Source: Acidicapsa acidisoli
GTDB lineage: Bacteria > Acidobacteriota > Terriglobia > Terriglobales > Acidobacteriaceae
DNA length: 64,000 nucleotides
Assembly: GCF_025685625.1 (NCBI RefSeq)
Contig: NZ_JAGSYI010000004.1
Span: 186,001 to 250,000 of the forward strand
Direction of reading: 5' to 3'
Position 1 is the first letter of the stretch, and every line of letters starts with the position of its first letter. Shown here piece after piece: positions 54,777 to 61,297 of the stretch. Under the pieces are notes generated by a model. It ran no database searches and was not told the origin of the DNA. It saw only the letters and a list, made by a program, of their open reading frames with translations. The position numbers were made by a program, and so were the translations under genes.

Positions 54777-54825
54777 AAGACACGAATCCCGCAGGCGCTG
54801 TTGGCGCTCGCGGGATTCGTGTCTT
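54777..54825. terminator. Perfect 16-bp inverted repeat
   Basis: AAGACACGAATCCCGC (54777-54792) and GCGGGATTCGTGTCTT (54810-54825) surround a 17-base loop that itself repeats GGCGCT. It lies between convergent genes and could stop transcription from both sides. Confidence 0.7.
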
Positions 54826-54828
54826 AGG

Positions 54829-54872
54829 GAAGCAGATTCCCTTCGGGAATGACAGACAGAAAAGCAAAGGCT
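54829..54872. repeat. Dispersed repeat GAAGCAGATTCCC, copy B
   Basis: Closely matches 50481-50525 (GAAGCAGATTCCC, GGGAATGACAGA, AAAAGCAA). Here it lies after a type-50541 hairpin; in copy A it lies before one, so the two elements are separate but tend to occur together. Confidence 0.7.
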
Positions 54873-54875
54873 GGG

Positions 54876-55796
54876 TTAGCTCGTGGCGCCTAGTTTGTGC
54901 ATGTAGTCTGCGTCGATCTTCAGGGATTGCATGGGTGGGACGTTGAAGGCTTCCTGTTCGACGAAGCAGTGTTTGATGTGGCCGGTGGCTGCGGCTGCTT
55001 CCAGGATAGGGCGGTAGTCGACGGAGCCGAGGCCGAGCTCTTCGACTTTGGGTTGCTCGGTGGCCGGCTTGCCGCCACCACGGACGAAGCCCGCGGGAAG
55101 GATGAAGTCTTTTACGTGGAGCATGGAGATGCGGTTGCCGTAATGCTTAAGCAACTCGACGGGATTGCCGCCGCCTACGATGACCCAGCCGCAGTCCATT
55201 TCTACGGTGACTTTGGTGGGGTCGGTGAGGCGCATGAGTTCGACGAAGGGTAGGACGCCGTCGGTCTGGGTGAATTCTACGGTGTGGTTGTGATAGCCGA
55301 ATTTCATGCCGGCGGCGGATACTTTTTCGCCGATTTTGTTGAACTCGTCGGCGTTCCACTTCCAGTCGTCGAGGTGGAAGTCTTTGTTGTGTTCGTTGGC
55401 TGGGGTTTTGCCGGGGAAGGAACAGATGATGTAGCTCAGGCCCAGGTCGTGGCTGAAAGAGATGATGTGGTCGAGGTCTTTGTGGAGGTCGACGGATGAG
55501 TGGTGGGCGCTGACTAACTTGAGGCCGGCGTCGGCGATGGCCTGCTTTACTTCTGCGGCGCTGTGGTTGTAGTAGCCGGCAGATTCGACTTCTTTGAAGC
55601 CGAGAGCGGCGATGTCTTTCAGCGTGCCTGCGTAGTTCGTCGGCAGGAGTTGGCGGACGGAGTAGAGTTGCAGGCCGAGCGGCAGGTTGAGTGCTTTGGC
55701 GTATAGCATTTGGCTTTCAAAGAGGGTGGCGCAGGCTAGCGTGGCTGCGCTGGTTTTGAGGAAGTCTCTGCGGGACGGGTTCAATGTTATCTCCAT
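54876..55796 (-). CDS. Tat-exported sugar phosphate isomerase/epimerase (AP-endonuclease-2-fold TIM barrel)
   Basis: A 306-residue protein with a Tat signal (PSRRDFLKTSAATLACATLF). The TIM barrel (~35-300) includes LGLQLYSVRQLL, FKEVESAGYYNHSA, KFGYHNHTVEF, VTVEMDCGWVIVGGGNP and SMLHVKDF. The glutamate, aspartate and histidines in these blocks form the usual divalent-metal site. Such proteins isomerise or epimerise sugars or hydroxypyruvate-like compounds, often in the periplasm of Acidobacteriota and Bacteroidota. Downstream in the GMC cluster, it may process the oxidised sugar. Exact substrate unknown. Confidence 0.82.
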   Translation of the reverse strand: MEITLNPSRRDFLKTSAATLACATLFESQMLYAKALNLPLGLQLYSVRQLLPTNYAGTLKDIAALGFKEVESAGYYNHSAAEVKQAIADAGLKLVSAHHSSVDLHKDLDHIISFSHDLGLSYIICSFPGKTPANEHNKDFHLDDWKWNADEFNKIGEKVSAAGMKFGYHNHTVEFTQTDGVLPFVELMRLTDPTKVTVEMDCGWVIVGGGNPVELLKHYGNRISMLHVKDFILPAGFVRGGGKPATEQPKVEELGLGSVDYRPILEAAAATGHIKHCFVEQEAFNVPPMQSLKIDADYMHKLGATS

Positions 55797-55833
55797 TGTT
55801 GATTGTGAGTCGGGTTGACTTTGATGACCCTCA

Positions 55834-55847
55834 GGGGCTAAAGCCCC
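55834..55847. repeat. GGGGCTAAAGCCCC palindromic repeat
   Basis: A 14-base palindrome of a type widespread between genes in Acidobacteriota. It sits 18-20 bases from another hairpin at 55868-55887, and both share the GGGCT...AGCCC core, so they look like one compound element between two Tat-linked genes. Confidence 0.75.
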
Positions 55848-55864
55848 ATTTGTATTGATCGACT

Positions 55865-55895
55865 GATGTACGGGCTGAAGTCCGTACCCTTCACT
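55865..55895. repeat. REP-like element, GTACGGGCT hairpin
   Basis: GTACGGGCTGAAGTCCGTAC (55868-55887) forms a 9-bp hairpin with one G-T wobble and is flanked by ATGT and CCTTC. In reverse complement it has the same flanks as 2708-2740 (GAAGGGT, hairpin, ACAT). Stem bases differ between the copies while pairing is kept. Confidence 0.75.
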
Positions 55896-55920
55896 TCCAT
55901 CGAGTTTGGTTCATCGGTTC

Positions 55921-57492
55921 TCAGACGTTGCCCTGGCGCATTTGTTCGGCGAGATATTCAGAGGCGCGCATGGCCAGGGATGTTAGGGTCATGGTCGGGT
56001 TTTGCCAGCCCGCGCTGACGAAGGCGCTGCCATCGACGACCCAGAGGTTTTTGATGTCGTGGCTCTGGTTCCATTTGTTGAGCACGCTGGTTTTTGGGTC
56101 GTTGCCCATGCGGCAAGTGCCGAGTTCGTGAATGCTATAGCCGGGCGGGTTGGGATCGTAGTTTTTGGCGAGAACTTCGAAGCCTGCGGCTTCGGCGAGT
56201 TCGATGGCGGTATCGACGGAGTCGTGGGCCATGTTGAATTCGTTGTCGGTGTACTTGGTTTCGATGTGCAGGACGGGAATGTCCCAGGCATCGACAACGT
56301 CTTTGTTGATGCGGACGTGATTTTCAGGTCGCGCGAGCACTTCGCCCATGATGTTGGTGGAGATGCCGCTGCCGTGATAGCTGTCGAGCTTGCGGTGCAG
56401 CTCTTCGCCGTAGGCGGCGAAGCTGCGCGGATCCATAGCGCCGGTGGTGCTCCAAACATTGATGGAGTAGCCGCGGAGGAAGTTTTTGGCTTTGGTGTCG
56501 ATGTTGCGGAAGCGAGGGATGAGGGCGCTGCCGCCCATGAGGCCGGGCGTGGCTTTGCCGTCGCGGGCTTCTGGCACCGAGCAGGTAATGCCTGCGCCGT
56601 AGATCTGGTCGATGAGGTAATGGCCCATGACGCCGCTGGAGTTCGCGAGTTCGGAGTTAAGCAGAAGGCGCGTGCTTTCGAGCGTGCCGGCGGCGAGGAC
56701 GACGACGCGGGCCTTCACGGACATTTCGCGGCGTGAGATGCGGTCGACGAAGTGAGCTTCGTTGACGAGGCCGGTGTTTTTGTCGGTGGTGAGTTTGCGC
56801 ACAACGACATTGGGGATGGCGCGGAGCTTGCCGGTGGCAAAGGCATCCGGCAGGAGCAGGTTGACGGAGCTGGCAAGGCCGTTGATGCCGAGGGAAGTGC
56901 GCTGGCGGCAGACGGAGACGTTACGGGGCTTCCCTGCTGCAATGAGGCGCTGGAAGCAGCCTGACCATGGAGCTTCGTCCGGGATGAAGTTGCCATCGGG
57001 GAATTGTGGGAGTCCGCTGAGCTGGCCTTGGACGCGGAAGATGCCTTCGACGCGAGAGTAGTAGGGCGCAAGATCGGCGAGGCTGATGGGCCAATCGTCG
57101 CCGTAGCCGTCGTGGGATTTGCCTTTGAATTCGAAGTCGCTAAGACGGAAGGAAGCGCGTGACCAGAAGAGCGAGCGGCCGCCGAAGAGGCGCACGCGCA
57201 CCCAGTTGTACGGATTGCCCGGATCGTAGGTGTAGGGGACTTCTTTTTCGTCGACCCAGGTGTTGGCGTTGAATTCGTTGGCCTGGAAGACGTGCGGCAA
57301 CTGGCCGGGTTGCCTGAAGCCACGATACGGCAGGGCGTAGGCGGGTTTGACCTCCGTGTCTTTTTGCACGTCGGCGATGGGGCCGGCGTTGAGCATGAGG
57401 CAAGAGATGCCTTTTTCGGTGAGGACCTTTGCGGCCATTCCTCCGGAGTGGCCGGAGCCGATGATAAGTACGTCTACGATTTCTTCGGCCAT
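55921..57492 (-). CDS. GMC-family oxidoreductase (large subunit, gluconate/glucose dehydrogenase type)
   Basis: A 523-residue FAD enzyme. The dinucleotide-binding GSGHSGG (12-18) begins the Rossmann fold. [11 protein letters not shown], the late [12 protein letters not shown], and [20 protein letters not shown] carry the substrate-site His/Asn pair of the GMC family. No signal peptide is present, so like gluconate-2-dehydrogenase it is probably exported by hitch-hiking with its Tat-bearing small partner, the gene just upstream (10 bp apart). It would oxidise a sugar or polyol and pass electrons to a cytochrome, absent here. The downstream isomerase may belong to the same unit. Confidence 0.88.
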   Translation of the reverse strand: MAEEIVDVLIIGSGHSGGMAAKVLTEKGISCLMLNAGPIADVQKDTEVKPAYALPYRGFRQPGQLPHVFQANEFNANTWVDEKEVPYTYDPGNPYNWVRVRLFGGRSLFWSRASFRLSDFEFKGKSHDGYGDDWPISLADLAPYYSRVEGIFRVQGQLSGLPQFPDGNFIPDEAPWSGCFQRLIAAGKPRNVSVCRQRTSLGINGLASSVNLLLPDAFATGKLRAIPNVVVRKLTTDKNTGLVNEAHFVDRISRREMSVKARVVVLAAGTLESTRLLLNSELANSSGVMGHYLIDQIYGAGITCSVPEARDGKATPGLMGGSALIPRFRNIDTKAKNFLRGYSINVWSTTGAMDPRSFAAYGEELHRKLDSYHGSGISTNIMGEVLARPENHVRINKDVVDAWDIPVLHIETKYTDNEFNMAHDSVDTAIELAEAAGFEVLAKNYDPNPPGYSIHELGTCRMGNDPKTSVLNKWNQSHDIKNLWVVDGSAFVSAGWQNPTMTLTSLAMRASEYLAEQMRQGNV

Positions 57493-57502
57493 GTGTCCTC
57501 GG

Positions 57503-58177
57503 CTAATTCCTTCCGTTGTTGCTGGTATTTCGGCGTAGATCGGGGTCGACCGGGTACCAGTAGAGATCGATATTGGGCGTTTGCTGGCCGGCGCGATGGG
57601 CGGCGTCGCTCCATGCCTGGGAGTTCATTGTGGCGGTGCGGATGTCGGTGTGCACGATGTTGATGAACAGGGCGTAAGGCTCGGTGGGTGGGTGGTCGCT
57701 TAGCCAGGTGCGCAGCCAGGGACGGAGAAGCTGATCGGCCTGCGAGATATCAATCGCCGCGAAGGATTTGCCGAAGTGCTGTTTAGCTTCGGATTCGAGG
57801 CGATCGAGGCCGGATTGGTACATCTGCTGGCGGTCGGCGGGCGAGGCACTGATGAGGAAGTCGAGGAATTCGGGGGTTCCTGCTTCGGTTGCGCCTGGGT
57901 AGCCTTTGTATGGAGGTTGCAGGATCTCGCCAAGGTGGCGCAGGGTGGCGAACTGCTGTGGACTGAAGAAATGCGCGTCGGTTTGCGCGACGGCGTCAGG
58001 GGTAAGCTGTCCGACGGGCAGCGGCTTCGCTTCCATGAGGCCACGCATCCAGGGCAACGGGCCGGGAGCCTGGGGCGGCGGAGGCGGCGCGGCGGGTGCT
58101 GCAGTCTGTTGTCCGAGTGCCGCGCGAGCGGTCACGGAGGCCGCCATCATTGCTTTGACGAAATCACGCCTTTGCAT
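57503..58177 (-). CDS. Tat-signal small subunit, gluconate 2-dehydrogenase subunit 3 family
   Basis: A 224-residue protein beginning [20 protein letters not shown], a twin-arginine signal. Residues ~35-60 are Pro-rich. The mature domain (~80-215) matches the Glu-2-DH subunit 3 family: [48 protein letters not shown] and [19 protein letters not shown]. In the known enzymes this subunit carries the catalytic GMC subunit across the membrane and anchors it. It lies 10 bp upstream of the GMC gene. Confidence 0.85.
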   Translation of the reverse strand: MQRRDFVKAMMAASVTARAALGQQTAAPAAPPPPPQAPGPLPWMRGLMEAKPLPVGQLTPDAVAQTDAHFFSPQQFATLRHLGEILQPPYKGYPGATEAGTPEFLDFLISASPADRQQMYQSGLDRLESEAKQHFGKSFAAIDISQADQLLRPWLRTWLSDHPPTEPYALFINIVHTDIRTATMNSQAWSDAAHRAGQQTPNIDLYWYPVDPDLRRNTSNNGRN

Positions 58178-58689
58178 GGTTGGGATTGATCTCCTCTTGA
58201 TGGTTCAGACGGTGGCGCGGAGTCGGTTGCAATTGCCGAAGCGAGGCGTTGGGTCTGAATTCGAAGGTTGATGCTTTATCGATTTTTGAGTGGTGCGAGA
58301 TTCCAAATTTCGTCTGCTTGACGAGGGTAAAAGTCTGGAGTGGGAAATGCAAATGATTCTTTTTGAGACGAAGAAATCATCGCATTGGCGTCTGATCTGA
58401 TCGTGAGACTCCGCCGCAATGGTTGGATGCGCTCGCGGAACAATCTCCTTCCTGACGACGTAAGACTACGTGGGAGCGGAAGGCTTGTTGGGATGGTGTT
58501 CGGTTTCGGACGGCCAGTTTCCGATTCCGGACAGATTCTCTTACCGACGAAGCGACCATCTGACTCTTTCTGTTGCAAAGGTGAGCCATGCATCTGCATT
58601 CGTTTGGTTCGGAACGTGCAATGGCGTGCGTGGCGTGGACGGCCTAAGGGCTGGCGGTGTGGGGATGTCTTGATTGAGGAGGCGGATTA
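58178..58689. other. Intergenic region without a supported gene
   Basis: About 510 bases between divergent genes. Short frames on both strands have no similarity or ribosome-binding site. The last 20 bases carry the GAGGAGG ribosome-binding site of the ADOP permease. No hairpin stood out. Confidence 0.45.
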
Positions 58690-61176
58690 ATGGCGACTTT
58701 CGTTGCGGGCTTTGACCAAACAAGGCAGTTGGCGCGGAGATTCAGCCGGACGCCGATGTTTACTGCTATTACGCTGATTACGCTTGCGGTCGCGGTGGGA
58801 GCGAATGCTGTGATCTTCAGCGTGATTGAAGGAGTGCTGCTCAAGCCGCTGCCCTATCCTCATCCAGAGCAGTTGATTGGTGTCTGGCATCATGCGCCCG
58901 GAGTGGGTTTTGAAGACCTGAACATGGCGCCGTTTCTTTACTTTACCAATCGCGAGCAGAGCAGGACGCTCCAGGATATCGGTGTTTACGACGGAGATTC
59001 GCTGACTGTAACGGGAGTGGGCGAGCCGGAGCATGTGCAGGGTCTCGATGTTTCTGACGGTACTTTGCCGATTCTTGGTGTCGTTCCTGCGCTTGGGCGG
59101 CTGTTTACCAGGGCTGACGACACGGCCGGTGCGCCGCAGACGGTGCTGCTTTCGAACGCCTACTGGCGAAAAAAGTTTGGCGCGGACCCGAAGGTGATTG
59201 GGCGCTCGATAACATTGGACGGAAAGCCGCGCCAGATCATCGGCGTGTTGCCGAAGGGCTTTCAGTTCCTCGACATGGAAGACACGGCGGTGGTGCTTCC
59301 TTTCCAGTGGGATCGCAACAAGACAAAGCTGGGCAATTTCAGCTATCAGGCTCTTGCACGGCTGAAGCCTGGCGTCTCGATGGCGCAGGTAAACGCCGAT
59401 CTTGCGCGGCTGATTCCTATCGCCATTGGCAATTTCCCTGCGCCGGAAGGGTTTAGCGCCAAGATTTTTGAGAGCGCGAAGCTGAGCCCGAATTTGCGTC
59501 CGCTGAAGAAGGACGTGATCGGGGATGTGGGAAAGACGCTGTGGGTTCTGATGGGTTCGCTGATCATGGTGCTGTTGATTGCTTGCGCGAACGTGGCCAA
59601 TCTGCTGCTGGTGCGCGTCGAGGGGCGGCGGCAGGAACTGGCTGTTCGGGCTGCGCTGGGCGCGGGATCGAAGCGCATTGCCGGGGAGTTGCTCATGGAG
59701 AGCTTCTCGCTTGGGTTAGTCGGAAGCCTGGTTGGATTGGGACTGGCCTATGGGGCGTTGCGACTGTTGATTGCGTTGGCGCCCACCGGGCTTCCGCGAC
59801 TTCATGAGATCGGGATTGACTTGCCGGTGCTGCTGTTTACGCTTCTGATTGCGATTCTGACCAGCCTGCTGATCGGCGCGATTCCTGTGCTGCGATATGC
59901 CAGAGAGGGTTCCAATCTGAGCCTTCGCGAGGGCGGCCGCGGGCAGAGCCAGAGCCGGGAACAACATCGCACGCGCAATGCGCTTGTGATTTTGCAGGTG
60001 GCGCTGGCGCTGGTGCTGCTGATTTGTTCCGGCCTAATGATTCGGACTTTCAACTCGATGATGCATATTGCTCCGGGCTTTGCTGCGCCGGATTCGTTGC
60101 AGACGTTTCATGTGTTCATTCCAGAGTCGACTGTGCCGGATAAGGACCCTCAACGCCTGCTGCACATGGAGCAGGATATTCGAGACAAGATTGCTGCAAT
60201 TTCGGGAGTCAGCTCCGTGGCCTTTGGAAGCCGCGTTCCGATGGATGGCGGTTCTTCGAACGATGTGCTGTATACGCAGGATCGTACTTACTCGGAAGGC
60301 CAGCTTCCTCCGATACGGCGATTCAAGTATGTTTCGCCAGGATACTTTTCGACGCTCGGCACGCCGCTGCTTGCGGGTCGTGATTTTAGCTGGAGCGATA
60401 ACTACCAGCAGTTGCCTGTGGCCATTATTTCCGAGAACTTTGCGCGCGAGTTCTGGCATGACCCTGCGAATGCTCTTGGGAAGCGAATCCGCGTGAGCAC
60501 GAAGGATGACTGGCGCGAGATCGTCGGCGTGGCAGCGGACGTTCATGATGATGGCGTGAGCAAGGCCGCGCCGACTACCGTTTACTGGCCTGTTTTGATG
60601 GCTCGATTTGAGAGCGACGATGTTCGCATGCAGCGGTTCCTCACGATTGTGATTCGAAGCCAGCGCGCAGGCTCGGAATCATTCATGAAGGAAGTGCAGC
60701 AGGCTGTCTGGTCAACGGATTCGGATCTGCCGCTTGCGGATGTGCGTACTCTTGGGTTTCTCTATAAGCGATCGATGGCGCGGACTTCCTTTACTCTCGT
60801 GCTGTTGAGTGTTGCCGGCGCGATGGCGCTGCTGCTTGGCGTGGTCGGGATTTATGGTGTGATCTCTTATTCGGTTTCGCAGAGGACGCGGGAGATTGGC
60901 ATTCGCATGGCGCTGGGCGCGCAGCGAGAGGTAATAACCGGGATGTTTGTGCGGCATGGATTGTTGCTTACTGGCATTGGCGTTGGATTTGGATTGGTGG
61001 CTTCGCTTATCACGATGCGCTTGATGTCTTCGCTGCTGTTCAATGTAAGCCCGGTCGACCCGTTGACCTATGGCACTATTACTGCGGTGATTCTGGTGAT
61101 TTCGTATGTTGCCTGCTATCTGCCTTCGCGCAGGGCGGCGACGGTGGAACCGGTGAACGCTCTTCGGTCGGAGTGA
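58690..61176 (+). CDS. ADOP-type permease (MacB/FtsX-like, acidobacterial duplicated)
   Basis: An 828-residue membrane protein with two FtsX-MacB units. Each has one TM helix, a periplasmic MacB_PCD core, and three TM helices (first unit: LMGSLIMVLLIACANVANLL and AVRAALGAGSKRIAGELLME; second: LSVAGAMALLLGVVGIYGVI and EIGIRMALGAQREVITGMFV). The duplicated layout with no ATPase nearby is the orphan-permease (ADOP) class typical of Acidobacteria, where dozens of copies occur per genome. They probably work in efflux or cell-envelope mechanotransmission with an unlinked MacB-like ATPase. Unlike many ADOP proteins, it lacks the N-terminal ~80-residue cytosolic helical domain. Confidence 0.9.
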   Translation: MATFVAGFDQTRQLARRFSRTPMFTAITLITLAVAVGANAVIFSVIEGVLLKPLPYPHPEQLIGVWHHAPGVGFEDLNMAPFLYFTNREQSRTLQDIGVYDGDSLTVTGVGEPEHVQGLDVSDGTLPILGVVPALGRLFTRADDTAGAPQTVLLSNAYWRKKFGADPKVIGRSITLDGKPRQIIGVLPKGFQFLDMEDTAVVLPFQWDRNKTKLGNFSYQALARLKPGVSMAQVNADLARLIPIAIGNFPAPEGFSAKIFESAKLSPNLRPLKKDVIGDVGKTLWVLMGSLIMVLLIACANVANLLLVRVEGRRQELAVRAALGAGSKRIAGELLMESFSLGLVGSLVGLGLAYGALRLLIALAPTGLPRLHEIGIDLPVLLFTLLIAILTSLLIGAIPVLRYAREGSNLSLREGGRGQSQSREQHRTRNALVILQVALALVLLICSGLMIRTFNSMMHIAPGFAAPDSLQTFHVFIPESTVPDKDPQRLLHMEQDIRDKIAAISGVSSVAFGSRVPMDGGSSNDVLYTQDRTYSEGQLPPIRRFKYVSPGYFSTLGTPLLAGRDFSWSDNYQQLPVAIISENFAREFWHDPANALGKRIRVSTKDDWREIVGVAADVHDDGVSKAAPTTVYWPVLMARFESDDVRMQRFLTIVIRSQRAGSESFMKEVQQAVWSTDSDLPLADVRTLGFLYKRSMARTSFTLVLLSVAGAMALLLGVVGIYGVISYSVSQRTREIGIRMALGAQREVITGMFVRHGLLLTGIGVGFGLVASLITMRLMSSLLFNVSPVDPLTYGTITAVILVISYVACYLPSRRAATVEPVNALRSE

Positions 61177-61225
61177 GTGCTCTTACCGAATCTGTTTGTG
61201 GGATTGTGGGAATGCGAGCTCTACA

Positions 61226-61267
61226 GGCTCCCACACTTCGCAAGTGCGCGAAGGATGGGGCACCCAG
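61226..61267. repeat. REP-like hairpin repeat, copy C
   Basis: Begins GGCTCCCACACTTCGC and ends GCGAAGGATGGGGCACCCAG, with the arms pairing apart from two mismatches. It lies about 50 bases after the ADOP permease stop and continues with AGATTCCGAG, like copy B. It belongs to the same family as 50541-50590 and 54702-54752. Confidence 0.75.
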
Positions 61268-61297
61268 ATTCCGAGTTTCATGTCTGCATTCGGTGAA

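Noticed and set aside
58276..58690. ORFs in the gap before the ADOP permease
   Set aside because: No family similarity and weak composition; they appear by chance in a non-coding stretch.
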